Assembly: GCF_011397635.1 (NCBI RefSeq)
Contig: NC_064752.1
Coordinates: 699,501-763,500 of the forward strand
DNA: 64,000 nucleotides
Reading direction: 5' to 3'
From: Epinephelus fuscoguttatus
Lineage: Eukaryota > Chordata > Actinopteri > Perciformes > Serranidae
Part shown: positions 45,099 to 56,175 of the stretch, in pieces
Layout: every line of letters begins with the position of its first letter
Numbering within the stretch: the stretch's first letter is position 1
The notes under the pieces: generated by a model
The model's database searches: none
What the model saw: only the letters and a program-made list of their open reading frames with translations
What the model was told of the DNA's origin: nothing
Position numbers and translations under genes: made by a program

Positions 45099-46484
45099 AT
45101 GGCTTCCAGATCAGAGGAGGATCTCTGCTGTCCGGTCTGTCAGGACGTCTTTAGACATCCTGTTCTTATGTCATGTAGCCACAGCTTCTGTAAAGACTGT
45201 CTGCAGAACTGGTTTAGACAAAGACAAGAACGTGAGTGTCCAGTTTGTAAGAGAAGATCTTTGTTTGAACCGCCGTGTAACCTGGTGTTAAAGAACCTGT
45301 GTGAGGCCTTCTTATTGGAGAGAGATCAGAGAGCTTCAGAGGCTCTCTGCAGTCTGCACTCTGAGAAACTCAAACTCTTCTGTCTGGACCATCAGCAGCC
45401 AGTGTGTGTCGTCTGCAGAGATTCAGAAAAACACACCAAGCACAGATTCAGACCCGTCGATGAAGCTGCACGACAACACAAGAAGGAAGTTGAGGAAACT
45501 CTGGAGCCCTTAAAGGAGAAGTTAAAGGTTTGTAAACAAGTTAAAGTGAAGTGTGAACAAACAGCACAACACATGAAGGTCCAGGCCCGACGCACAGAGA
45601 GGCAGATTAAGAAGCAGTTTAAGAAGCTTCACCAGTTTCTAGAAGACGAAGAGGAGGCCAGGATGGCTGCACTGAGGGAGGAAGAGGAGCAGAAGAGTCA
45701 GATGATGAAGGTGAAGATGGAGGCTCTGAGCAGAGAGATAGCAGCTCTTTCAGACACAGTCAGAGCCACAGAGGACGAGCTGAGAGCTGAAGACGTCTCA
45801 TTCCTGCTCAACTACAAGGCTGCAGTGGACAGAGTCCAGCAGCGCCCCCTGCTGGATGATCCACAGCTGCTCTCAGGAGCTCTGATAGACGAGGCCAAAC
45901 ACCTGGGCAACCTGACCTTCAACATCTGGAACAAGATGAAGGACATGGTCTCCTACACTCCTCTGATCCTGGACCCAAACACTGCTCGTTCGAAACTCAT
46001 CCTGTCTGAAGATCTGACCAGTGTGAGACCAGGACAGAGACAGCAGCTTCCTGATAATCCAGAGAGGTTTGATAAATACTCTTCTGTCCTGGGCTCTGAG
46101 GGCTTTAACTCAGGGACTCACAGCTGGGATGTCGAGGTTGGAGACAGTACAGCCTGGTCACTGGGTGTGTTAGCAGAGTCTGTCCAGAGGAAGGGAGATA
46201 TAAAGTCTGGATTATGGGGAATATGGTTCCATGAAGGTAAATACTCAGGACTGTCACTACCAGCTACACTCACTGATCTCAAAGTGAAGAAGAAGCTCCA
46301 GAGGATCAGAGTGAATCTGGACTGGAACAGAGGAAAGCTGTCATTCTCTGATCCTGATACTAACACACACATACACACCTTCACACACACTTTAAGTCAG
46401 AGGATGTTTCCATTCATTAGCACTAATGACAAGCTGAAGATATTACCACTGAAGGTCTGTGTGACAGTGGAACAGAGCAGTTAG
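45099..46484 (+). CDS. TRIM35-like E3 ubiquitin ligase, copy 2 (intact, 461 aa)
   Basis: The only open copy. RING C3HC4 (C11, C14, C26, H28, C31, C34, C47, C50), B-box 2 (C84, H87, C95, H98, C103, C106, H112, H115), coiled coil about 125-245, PRY/SPRY about 285-455. All zinc ligands are present and the length is normal for a single-coding-exon fish class IV TRIM. The start MASRSEED is shared by all copies and lies 17 nt after the acceptor GTGTTTTCAG (ends 45081). The frame happens to be open back to 44646 through SINE DNA, but that part is not conserved. Expected role: RING-dependent ubiquitin transfer with the SPRY choosing the target; TRIM35-like and nuclear-factor-7-like are both used for such fish proteins. 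Expression is doubtful, because the promoter and exon 1 lie 13.5 kb upstream and the 3'UTR is displaced by 3 kb. Confidence 0.9.
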   Translation: MASRSEEDLCCPVCQDVFRHPVLMSCSHSFCKDCLQNWFRQRQERECPVCKRRSLFEPPCNLVLKNLCEAFLLERDQRASEALCSLHSEKLKLFCLDHQQPVCVVCRDSEKHTKHRFRPVDEAARQHKKEVEETLEPLKEKLKVCKQVKVKCEQTAQHMKVQARRTERQIKKQFKKLHQFLEDEEEARMAALREEEEQKSQMMKVKMEALSREIAALSDTVRATEDELRAEDVSFLLNYKAAVDRVQQRPLLDDPQLLSGALIDEAKHLGNLTFNIWNKMKDMVSYTPLILDPNTARSKLILSEDLTSVRPGQRQQLPDNPERFDKYSSVLGSEGFNSGTHSWDVEVGDSTAWSLGVLAESVQRKGDIKSGLWGIWFHEGKYSGLSLPATLTDLKVKKKLQRIRVNLDWNRGKLSFSDPDTNTHIHTFTHTLSQRMFPFISTNDKLKILPLKVCVTVEQSS

Positions 46485-46486
46485 AT

Positions 46487-46565
46487 TTTTTTTTCCCAGC
46501 TGTTAAAACAATGTAGAGTATATTGTCTGAATGGATGGATATATGTATGTATGTATGTATATATA
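46487..46565. other. Start of insertion that displaced the copy 2 3'UTR
   Basis: TRIM homology stops one or two bases after the stop codon; a T run, CCCAGCTGTTAAAACAATG and a (TATG)n tract follow up to Tc1-B. The homologous 3'UTR resumes at 49479. Confidence 0.6.
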
Positions 46566-48191
46566 CAGTACAGGCCAAAAGTTTGGACACACCTTCTCAT
46601 TCAATGCGTTTTCTTTATTTTCATGACTATTTACATTGTAGATTCTCACTGAAGGCATCAAAACTATGAATGAACACATGTGGAGTTATGTACTTAACAA
46701 AAAAAGGTGAAATAACTGAAAACATGTTTTATATTCTAGTTTCTTCAAAATAGCCACCCTTTGCTCTGATTACTGCTTTGCACACTCTTGGCATTCTCTC
46801 CATGAGCTTCAAGAGGTAGTCACCTGAAATGGTTTCCACTTCACAGGTGTGCCTTATCAGGGTTAATTAGTGGAATTTCTTGCTTTATCAATGGGGTTGG
46901 GACCATCAGTTGTGTTGTGCAGAAGTCAGGTTAATACACAGCCGACAGCCCTATTGGACAACTGTTAAAATTCATATTATGGCAAGAACCAATCAGCTAA
47001 CTAAAGAAAAACGAGTGGCCATCATTACTTTAAGAAATGAAGGTCAGTCAGTCCGGAAAATTGCAAAAACTTGAAATGTGTCCCCAAGTGGAGTCGCAAA
47101 AACCATCAAGCGCTACAACGAAACTGGCACACATGAGGACCGACCCAGGAAAGGAAGACCAAGAGTCACCTCTGCTTCTGAGGATAAGTTCATCCGAGTC
47201 ACCAGCCTCAGAAATGGCAAGTTAACAGCAGCTCAGATCAGAGACCAGATGAATGCCACACAGAGTTCTGGCAGCAGACCCATCTCTAGAACAACTGTTA
47301 AGAGGAGACTGCGTGAATCAGGCCTTCATGGTCAAATAGCTGCTAGGAAACCACTGCTAAGGAGAGGCAACAAGCAGAAGAGATTTGTTTGGGCCAAGAA
47401 ACACAAGGAATGGACATTAGACCAGTGGAAATCTGTGCTTTGGTCTGATGAGTCCAAATTTGAGATCTTTGCTTCCAACCGCCGTGTCTTTGTGAGACGC
47501 AGAAAAGGTGAACGGATGGATTCCACATGCCTGGTTCCCACTGTGAAGCATGGAAGAGGAGGTGTGATGGTGTGGGGGTGTTTTGCTGGTGACACTGTTG
47601 GGGATTTATTCAAAATTGAAGGCACACTGAACCAGCATGGCTACCACAGCATCCTGCAGCGACATGCCATCCCATCCGGTTTGCGTTTAGTTGGACGATC
47701 ATTTATTTTTCAACAGGACAATGACCCCAAACACACCTCCAGGCTGTGTAAGGGCTATTTGACCAAGAAGGAGAGTGATGGAGTGCTGCGACAGATGACC
47801 TGGCCTCCACAGTCACCGGACCTGAACCCAATCGACATGGTTTGGGGTGAGCTGGACCGCAGAGTGAAGGCAAAGGGGCCAACAAGTGCTAAACACCTCT
47901 GGGAACTCCTTCAAGACGGTTGGAAAACCATTTCAGGTGACTACCTCTTGAAGCTCATGGAGAGAATGCCAAGAGTGTGCAAAGCAGTAATCAGAGCAAA
48001 GGGTGGCTATTTTGAAGAAACTAGAATATAAAACATGTTTTCAGTTATTTCACCTTTTTTTGTTAAGTACATAACTCCACATGTGTTCATTCATAGTTTT
48101 GATGCCTTCAGTGAGAATCTACAATGTAAATAGTCATGAAAATAAAGAAAACACACTGAATGAGAAGGTGTGTCCAAACTTTTGGCCTGTA

Positions 48192-48194
<3 letters not shown>
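46566..48194 (+). mobile_element. Tc1-B, most complete Tc1/mariner copy
   Basis: It is 1629 bp, begins CAGTACAGGCCAAAAG and ends with its inverse, and is flanked by TA (46564-46565 and 48195-48196) within TATG/TA microsatellite DNA. The inverted repeats of about 260 bp include the last codons of the transposase. Confidence 0.95.
46979..48031 (+). pseudogene. Tc1-B transposase (one stop codon, third catalytic residue changed)
   Basis: ATG at 46979 (MARTNQLTKEKRVAI) opens a 350-codon frame interrupted only by TGA at 47072-47074, where a leucine (TTG) is likely in an active relative. After it come the second HTH (ISRTTVKRRLRESGLHGQIA), SDESKFEI with the first Asp, FQQDNDPKHTSR with the second Asp, and NPIDMVWGELD, where Tc1-A and Tc1-C have NPMEMVW. 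The third catalytic Glu of the DD34E triad is thus Asp here. Cut-and-paste activity is not expected from this copy. Confidence 0.9.
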
Positions 48195-48256
<62 letters not shown>

Positions 48257-48259
48257 TAT
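48195..48259. repeat. (TA)n microsatellite
   Basis: About 28 TA units directly at the right end of Tc1-B; the element's target TA is part of the tract. Confidence 0.9.
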
Positions 48260-49478
48260 TTCATCAAACTGTAGCCCCAATACTGAAGAAACTTTTGTAC
48301 ATTTAAATCTATTAAAAATTATGAAGTTCATCACTCTGTTTTTTTCAAAAACTGTAAAACTTCTTAAACCTATCTCCTCCCACAATTTTTGCTCAATTGG
48401 CACCAAACTTGCTACAGAGCATCTTCAGACTGTCCTACACAAACTGCGTTTCTCAGATTTTTGGTTTATCAAAAATTGAGCCTACAGTGCGTCAAAATGT
48501 TTGACTGTAAACGGTACGGTAAACATATACATGCAAATTCTTGCTAAATAAATCTTCACTGTTCATGAAAAAAAAGACAAAATTCTAGAGTCATGGTAGA
48601 TGATGTGTGGCAAATTTCAGAATTTTATCTCAAAAACTGAATTTTTTAACAGCATTTTGAATTTTGCTCTAATGTGAACAATTGGAGTCAATGTAAAAAT
48701 GGCAATTTTAAACATCAGTTTTTCACTTATGGAGCAAATCAATCATTGTTACAAACAAATTACCAACATCTCCATGCTGTCTAGATGCAATATGTGTATT
48801 TTCAGATTTTTGTCTTAATAACTGATTTTTTTTTACAGTGGTTTCAAATCTGCCTTTCCATGCATGGATGGCTGCTTTCCAACACAACAGTGAATGGCTT
48901 ACTCAGTTTGTGAAGCCACTGCTGAGTTGCTACTTGCCAATTAGCTCAGAGTGGTAGATGACCGTCTTAGGTTCCAGAGGTTGCGGATTCAAGCCTCAAC
49001 TGGTGCAGAATCCACATTGTAATGTAAACATCTTCTTGTGCTCCAGCTTACTGCTTAAAATTGCCTGAGCGTGACTGATCACTGTGCAGCATCTTCAAGT
49101 CTTCTTCCTGCTAGAAAATCTGCCTTCTTATGCTTGAAAATAAACCAAACTTTGCACAAAGATCCAGTGTCAATACTTCAGTGTGAAACCATCTGAGGCT
49201 TCTCACTTTGCACATAGCTCAACTAGTTAAACATCAGTTTTTCACTGATGAAGCAAATCAATCATTGTTAAAATAAATTCCATGCATGGACGGCTGCTAA
49301 ACCTGCACGTCTGGCTTAGTCAATTTGTGAAGCTACACATGAATTGTCACTGACTAATTAGGTCAGTGAGATAGAAAGGCAGATTGTGTTGTTAAATTCC
49401 TAAATGTCTTCCAATTCTTGTGCTTGTTGCTCAGAATTGCCTAAAAATGTCCGGACCTGACCCATCGCTGCACAGCAG
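48260..49478. other. Unclassified noncoding insert between TRIM copy 2 and its 3'UTR
   Basis: A CATCAGTTTTTCACTKATGR block with CAAATCAATCATTGTT occurs at about 48714 and 49230, and CCATGCATGGAYGGCTGCT at about 48858 and 49272, so the insert is internally duplicated. A tRNA-like patch (TTAGCTCAGAGTGGTAGATG ... GGATTCAAGCC) lies at about 48940-49000. No gene is seen. Confidence 0.45.
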
Positions 49479-50030
49479 CTATAATGATGTTTATTTCTTA
49501 AAGAGAAAAGCAGCTGACTTTAACCTGTTAAGCTGCACCTGTCCTCCTGCTGATATTTTTTGTTTGTTTCACTTATTTTTATTTTATTTTTGTTATTTAG
49601 TTAGAAACCTTGCTTTATGCTGTGATTGTTGAACACTTAGTGACATATCTTTTGGCTTGTTTAGCCTTTTTTCATCGATACTGTTTCATTTTAAACTTGT
49701 TCATTTCTTGTTATTCTGACTTGTGAAGACCAGAAAACACTTTATAAATAAATGAACAAGTTCGTGCTTGATGTAATCAAGAAAATATGATTCTGTCTTT
49801 AGAAGTATTTTCATTTAGTTTCCATCTGTTGAATTCTGCTGTTTGTTATTTTGTCAGAGAAGGAGCCGTTTAACTGAAGAAATCACATGTTGTAAGGTGG
49901 AGGTCTCAGTTTATGCTCAGACTTTATGTCAGGTTGGTGATTTAAGAACATTTATAAAAACTGATATTAATGCTGAATGTACATTTATTTATGTTTTTCA
50001 TCAACATAATAAAATTTTATATTACCTTGT
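49479..50030 (+). other. Displaced TRIM copy 2 3'UTR
   Basis: It matches 23097-23640 and 57709-58115 closely (GATGTTTATTTCTTAAAG, TTAACCTGTTAAGCTGCACC, GGAGCCGTTTAACTGAAG), with a poly-A signal AATAAA at 50008-50013. No coding exon precedes it locally; copy 2 is the parsimonious source. A fourth, otherwise lost, copy is the alternative. Confidence 0.7.
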
Positions 50031-50061
50031 CATTTTAAAGTGTTAAGAAATGGGTATAAAT

Positions 50062-50062
50062 G

Positions 50063-50136
<74 letters not shown>

Positions 50137-50142
50137 TATATA
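50062..50142. repeat. (TA)n(CA)n compound microsatellite
   Basis: About 19 TA units, GTACAC, then about 15 CA units, then TACATATATA up to the left end of Tc1-D. Confidence 0.92.
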
Positions 50143-51791
50143 CAGACCCTTTCCAAAAAATTAGAATATCATGGAAAAGTTGTTTCATTTCCATAATTCC
50201 ATTCAAAAAGTTAAACTTTCATAGATTATAGATTCAGGGCCCACAATTTAAACGATTTCAAGTATTTATTTGTTTATTTTTACATAATTTGGGCTTCCAG
50301 CTCATAAAACCCACGAAAACAGGAATTCAAAAAATTAGAATACTGTGAAGAAATCACCATTTACTTCACAGTTTTTGCAGAAAAAAAAGAAAGAAATTAG
50401 AATCACATCAAATCAGTCAAAATATGGTACTTTCAAAACGATATGTCAATCTTCAATACTTGGTTGGGAATCCCTTTGCCTTAATCACTGCCTCGATGCG
50501 CCATGGCATTGAGGCAATCAGCCTGTGGCATTGCCTGGGAGTTATGGAAGCCCAGATTTCCTTGATGCTTGCTGTCAGCCCTTCTTTGTTTTTCGGTCTG
50601 GTGTCCCTCATTTTCCTCTTGATAATACCCAATAGATTCTCAATGGGGTTTAGGTCCGGCGAGTTGGCTGGCCAGTTAAGCACTGTGATGGCATGGGCAT
50701 CAAACCAGGTTTTGGTGCTTCTGGCGGTATGGGCAGGGGCCAGGTCCTGCTGGAAGATGAAATCTGCATCTCCATACAGATCCTCAGCAGAAGGAATCAT
50801 GAAGTCCTCTAAAACATTCTGGTAGACTGTTGCAGTGACCTTGGATTTAAGAAAGCAGAGTTTACCAACACCTGCACCGGACATTGCACCCCAAATCATG
50901 ACTGACTGTGGATATTTCACACTGGACCTCAAGCAGCTTGGGTTCTGTTCCTCACCCGTCTTCCTCCAAACCCTTGGACCTTGATTCCCGAATGAAAGGC
51001 ACACTTTACTTTCATCGGAAAAGAGGACCTTGGACCACTGGCCAACAGTCCAGTCCTTCTTCTCCTTGGCCCAGTTGAGACGCTTCCTACGTTGGCTCAG
51101 GCTCAGAAGTGGCTTGACCCGAGGAACCCAACAGTTGTAGCCCATCTCCTGGATGTGTCTGAATGTGGTGGTTTTGAAGCTGTGACTCCCGCCTCATTCC
51201 ACTCTTTCTGGATCTCTGCCAGATTCTTGAATCTTCTCTGTTTGATAATCCGCTGAAGCCCACGGTCATCTCTTTTGCTGGTGCATCTTCTCCTGCCACA
51301 TTTTGCCCTTCCACTAGACCTTCTGTTGATATGCTTGGACACAGCACTCTGTGAACAGCCAGCCTCCTTAGCTATGAACTTTTGTGGCTTACCCATCCTA
51401 TGGAGGGTATCAATGACGGTCTTCTGGCCAGTTGTCAAGTCTGCAGTCTTCCCCATATTGAACCGAACTGAGACAATTTAATGACACCTGGGGAAACCTG
51501 TGCAGGTGCTTTGAGTTTAGTAGATGATTAGTGTGTGACACTCAGTTTAAAACATTCATGCCCTGCAAAATTTGGGCTGATTTCTTCACAGTATTCTAAT
51601 TTTTTGAATTCCTGTTTTCGTGGGTTTTATGAGCTGGAAACCCAAATTATGTAAAAATAAACAAATAAATACTTGAAATCGTTTAAATTGTGGGCCCTGA
51701 ATCTATAATCTATGAAAGTTTAACTTTTTGAATGGAATTATGGAAATGAAACAACTTTTCCATGCTATTCTAATTTTTTGGAAAGGGTCTG
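50143..51791 (-). mobile_element. Tc1-D, a second Tc1/mariner family
   Basis: The ends are CAGACCCTTTCCAAAAAATT and its inverse, flanked by TA (50141-50142 and 51792-51793). The inverted repeats are about 215 bp, with a near-terminal direct motif AAAAAATTAGAAT repeated at about 50333. The ends differ from Tc1-A/B/C, so this is a separate family. It encodes a transposase on the minus strand. Confidence 0.95.
50453..51456 (-). pseudogene. Tc1-D transposase (one frameshift)
   Basis: The N-terminal part starts at 51456 (MGKTADLTTGQKTVIDTLHR) with two helix-turn-helix motifs (ISEAGCSQSAVSKHI-type). Near 51150 the frame shifts by one base, and the catalytic part (51145-50453) shows FSDESKVCL, FQQDLAPAHTA and DLNPIENLLG, so the D, D, E triad is complete. 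The tail IKAKGFPTKY is close to the usual C-terminus. One repairable-looking break makes it a rather young copy. Confidence 0.9.
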
Positions 51792-51801
51792 TATATATAT
51801 A

Positions 51802-53268
51802 CAGTACAGGCCAAAAGTTTGGACACACCTTCTCATTCAATGCGTTTTCTTTATTTTCATGACTATTTACATTGTAGATTCTCACTGAAGGCCTCACCTG
51901 AAATGGTTTTCCAACAGTCTTGAAGGAGTTCCCAGAGGTGTTTAGCACTTGTTGGCCCCTTTGCCTTCACTCTGCGGTCCAGCTCACCCCAAACCATCTC
52001 CATTGGGTTCAGGTCCGGTGACTGTGGAGGCCAGGTCATCTGCCGCAGCACTCCATCACTCTCCTTCTTGGTCAAATAGCCCTTACACAGCCTGGAGGTG
52101 TGTTTGGGGTCATTGTCCTGTTGAAAAATAAATGATCGTCCAACTAAACGCAAACCGGATGGGATGGCATGTCGCTGCAGGATGCTGTGGTAGCCATGCT
52201 GGATCAGTGTGCCTTCAATTTTGAATAAATCCCCAACAGTGTCACCAGCAAAACACCCCCACACCATCACACCTCCTCCTCCATGCTTCACAGTGGGAAC
52301 CAGGCATGTGGAATCCATCCGTTCACCTTTTCTGCGTCTCACAAAGACACGGCGGTTGGAACCAAAGATCTCAAATTTGGACTCATCAGACCAAGGCACA
52401 GATTTCCACTGGTCTAATGTCCATTCCTTGTGTTTCTTGGCCCAAACAAATCTCTTCTGCTTGTTGCCTCTCCTTAGCAGTGGTTTCCTAGCAGCTATTT
52501 GACCATGAAGGCCTGATTCGCGCAGTCTCCTCTTAACAGTTGTTCTAGAGATGGGTCTGCTGCTAGAACTCTGTGTGGCATTCATCTGGTCTCTGATCTG
52601 AGCTGCTGTTAACTTGCCATTTCTGAGGCTGGTGACTCGGATGAACTTATCCTCAGAAGCAGAGGTGACTCTTGGTCTTCCTTTCCTGGGTCGGTCCTCA
52701 TGTGTGCCAGTTTCGTTGTAGCGCTTGATGGTTTTTGCGACTCCACTTGGGGACACATTTCAAGTTTTTGCAATTTTCCGGACTGACTGACCTTCATTTC
52801 TTAAAGTAATGATGGCCACTCGTTTTTCTTTAGTTAGCTGATTGGTTCTTGCCATAATATGAATTTTAACAGTTGTCCAATAGGGCTGTCGGCTGTGTAT
52901 TAACCTGACTTCTGCACAACACAACTGATGGTCCCAACCCCATTGATAAAGCAAGAAATTCCACTAATTAACCCTGATAAGGCACACCTGTGAAGTGGAA
53001 ACCATTTCAGGTGACTACCTCTTGAAGCTCATGGAGAGAATGCCAAGAGTGTGCAAAGCAGTAATCAGAGCAAAGGGTGGCTATTTTGAAGAAACTAGAA
53101 TATAAAACATGTTTTCAGTTATTTCACCTTTTTTTGTTAAGTACATAACTCCACATGTGTTCATTCATAGTTTTGATGCCTTCAGTGAGAATCTACAATG
53201 TAAATAGTCATGAAAATAAAGAAAACGCATTGAATGAGAAGGTGTGTCCAAACTTTTGGCCTGTACTG
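51802..53268 (-). mobile_element. Tc1-C, Tc1/mariner copy lacking the transposase C-terminus
   Basis: Same family as Tc1-A/B, inserted in minus orientation 10 bp from Tc1-D within a TATATATATA tract and flanked by TA (51800-51801 and 53269-53270). A deletion of about 165 bp at 51892/51893 removed most of the transposase-proximal inverted repeat and the C-terminal codons. Confidence 0.93.
51863..52855 (-). pseudogene. Tc1-C transposase (stop codon and C-terminal deletion)
   Basis: ATG at 52855 and the shared TGA at codon 32; the rest is open with WSDESKFEI, DNDPKHTSR and NPMEMVWGELD (all three acidic residues). The protein then runs out of frame identity after WKTISG because of the deletion. 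Confidence 0.88.
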
Positions 53269-53312
53269 TATATATATATATATATGTATATGTATATATA
53301 TATATACACACA

Positions 53313-54325
53313 CACACACAAATGCTCACAACGGCCTACGCCGTATTTGTGCGGTGGTGTGTCTGTCACTCTGCAGTTACACCTCAAAACACTAGTTGGC
53401 GGCAGAGGTCCTAAAACACACATCAAACATGGCTTAATAGAGACAGTTTCAAACACAAATCAGCTTCACTATAACTCGCAGCATTCACAGACAAACACTT
53501 GTCTTTATCTGGACACATTTCCCCCACAAATACAACATGCTAACGTTATTAGCACAAGCCTATGGCATTTTACATTGTATATATTAGCCTAGTTGCTAGC
53601 AGAGATTTGCTCTCCTCATATGAAGCCAGGGACAACAGCAACATGTAACAAAGCTAACGTTACAAAATTTGGCTTCATTACAACTCACAAGGTTCACCGA
53701 CAAAACAACTGTCTGATACTAAACACGTTTTCCAAACAAATACAACATGCTAACATTATTAGCACAAGGCTATGGCATTTTACATTGTTTTAATTAGCCT
53801 AGCAGCTAGCAGAGATTTGCTCTACTCATATGAAGCCAGGGACAACAGCAACATGTAACAAAGGTAACGTTACATAATTCAACTCCATCACAGCTCACAA
53901 GGTTCACTGACAAAACAACTGTCTTATACTAAACACGTTTTCCAAACAAATACAACATGCTAACGTTATTAACACAAGCTTATGGCATTTTACACTGTAT
54001 AAATTAGCCTAGCAGCTAGCAGAGATTTCCTCTGCTCATATGAAGCCAGGATAAATCACACACAAGACTTAAAATGCTATTTTAGTGGAGGCTTTATTGT
54101 CTTCACAATTTATTGTTTCTTATCTGTGAAATTAAAGTAAATCAAAGCTTTGTTTCCACTGAGGGAAATGGTGTCAGTTTACAGAGACAGACAGGAGGTC
54201 TGCGTCACTGTGACATTTCTGGGGAGGTGCATGTCAGTCTATGACATAGGTTACAGCGTAGGCTCTACGTCAATGCAGAGCCTACGCTGTAAGTACGGCA
54301 CTGATTTGATGCAGAAGTATAAATC
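53313..54325 (+). mobile_element. Element H, copy 5 (near full length, tandem internal units)
   Basis: The left end is clipped beside a microsatellite and Tc1-C; the right end is GCAGAAGTATAAATCC. A unit of about 214 bp (CTCATATGAAGCCAGG...TTAGCCTAG.AGCTAGCAGAG) is present in tandem at 53617-53830 and 53831-54040. It leads straight into the segmental duplication next to TRIM copy 3. Confidence 0.7.
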
Positions 54326-55460
54326 CTGCATTAGGCTTTCTGTGTAGGCCCTGGGGAAGGCAGAGAGGCCCCAGAACAGAGCTGTTCGGCCAAATATAAT
54401 ACTGCACATGGAAATAAAGTTTTCTTAGACTAAAGTGGTCCTGACTGAAATGTTACCAACCCCACAACGTACCTTCGTATATGGACAGTAGAGACATGTC
54501 CCTACCAATATTTTGGGAGAACAGAATTGTTCTCACCAATATTTGAGTGAACTCCTTCACATTATCCTCATTCTAACAGTTCTGTGCACAAAAACACAGG
54601 ACAAATCACGTCTAGTAATGATTCAGTCAGGAGCAGAGCATTTACTTTTTCAATACGGGATGACCCTGTACTGTGCCTGATCAGAGGTGTTGTCAGTTAG
54701 TTTAGGTATTCCACCTCTGATGAAAAGCAGCGCACAATCATGTAAACTTTGCCTCTTCAGAGAGAGTCTCAAACAGGGCTCTGTGGCTGAGGCTTTATTT
54801 CACCCTCTCTGTAGCTGGGAATGTTGGTAGGTTATTGGCCGAGGTAATGACATTGTTGACGCTGAGTAATGGACAGAAAAGTGTTGTAATATAACATTAT
54901 GATGTCATGGTGAATTTGACCTTTGACCTTTTGGATATAAAACGTCATCACTTCATTAATTTATCCAATCAGACATTTGTGTGATTTTTTTTCATAATTA
55001 GCAAATGAATTCTTGAGTTTTGGCCAAAAACATGTTTTGTGAGGTCACAGTCACCTTTGACCTTCAACTAATTTATACAATGTTAAGTGCCATAGGCTTG
55101 AGATTCCAAGTACATTTTTCTGCCAAATTTAAGGACCACCAAAATCTAATCAATCTGTTGTTGAGTCCAAGTGGATGTTTGTGCCAAATTTCATTCTCGA
55201 GCTATTGCATTCACAAGAATGGGACTTACATAAGCTAAAAACATAATGTCTTCGGGCACGGCTATCACCAGGATGGAGGCATAATAAAACAATACGTCTT
55301 CACACAGCAGCGACCACACAACCTGCCACTGTTTGATCACTGGACAATAAAATAGTTTCCTTTATAACGGGAGCAAAGGGAATACAGTAGGAGGGGAACA
55401 ATGGTCAATTTGAGGAATATTTTGTCTCAACCTTTCATTACACCAAATAATAAACTCACC

Positions 55461-55589
55461 ATGGATCCAGAACTGCAGATGAATCCGTCCGATCCAGACG
55501 ATGATCTGTTTGATTCTTCTCAGGCCATTTTATTCCTGCAGCAGTCCGACAGGAAGCCAAACTACCTGGCAGACGCCTTTGCCCTGTAG
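55461..55589 (+). other. Short open frame upstream of TRIM copy 3, uncertain
   Basis: From ATG at 55461 it reads MDPELQMNPSDPDDDLFDSS then QAILFLQQSDRKPNYLADAF to TAG at 55587. Composition looks protein-like (acidic, then hydrophobic), and the second half recurs at 30901-30985 with a shifted, altered end. No family is recognised and no splice sites are evident; it could be part of an old retroelement gag or chance. Confidence 0.2.
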
Positions 55590-56016
55590 GCGCAGTCCTT
55601 GAAGAGGCATTTATTAACAAACAGAGATACAAAAGAGACAAAAATTAATGCTAAAGTATTCAACAAAAATAGCTGCCATCTCTCCTCTCTACTGACCACT
55701 GAATGATTTTAAGTCTCAGCCTCACCTGACTGGAACCTTACACCTGCACAGGTGAACTATCCTGCCTTTCTCCTGTGCAGACTCATTGAGATAGACCACT
55801 TACAATTGTTTTGAGTTAAGTGTAATTTATTTGCATGTTAGCCCTTTCCCTCGGTGCTCCATGATCCCATTCCCAGGGTTTTATATTTTAACTCCTCCAC
55901 TACAGTAACCCTCCTTTCACACTGCTTTTGAACATAAACATGCAGCTGCAACAGGCTACTGGCAGAGGAAGTGTAACAAAGCTCCACCCCTCACAAGACT
56001 CACCCGCAACAAACCA

Positions 56017-56030
56017 GGAAACCGAAAGTT
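56017..56030 (+). promoter_or_regulatory. ISRE/IRF-like site upstream of TRIM copy 3
   Basis: GGAAACCGAAAGTT fits the interferon-stimulated response element pattern GAAANNGAAAST. The aligned sites in copy 1 (about 21285) and copy 2 (about 31407) read GGAAACACTTAGTT and GGAAACACTTTGAT and do not fit. It lies about 20 bp before the presumed start of exon 1. Confidence 0.5.
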
Positions 56031-56039
56031 ATTCTTCCT

Positions 56040-56175
56040 CACTGCAGAGAGACACACAGACTGAAGAACAGACGATCAGATTCACCTTCAGACCAAACTA
56101 ACAATTTCCTCTGAGTGAGTTCAGCTAAAACTCCAACACTGCTGCTTCAACCTGCTGACACTCCACACACTGAAG
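56040..56175 (+). promoter_or_regulatory. Noncoding exon 1 of TRIM copy 3
   Basis: Single copy of the exon, ending CACACACTGAAG|GTGAGT at 56175/56176, followed by a 109-nt intron to the acceptor GTGTTTTCAG (ends 56284). This is the least disturbed gene architecture of the three. Confidence 0.65.

Noticed and set aside
48935-49005. Second tRNA-like segment
   Set aside because: Only box-like motifs; stems do not pair.
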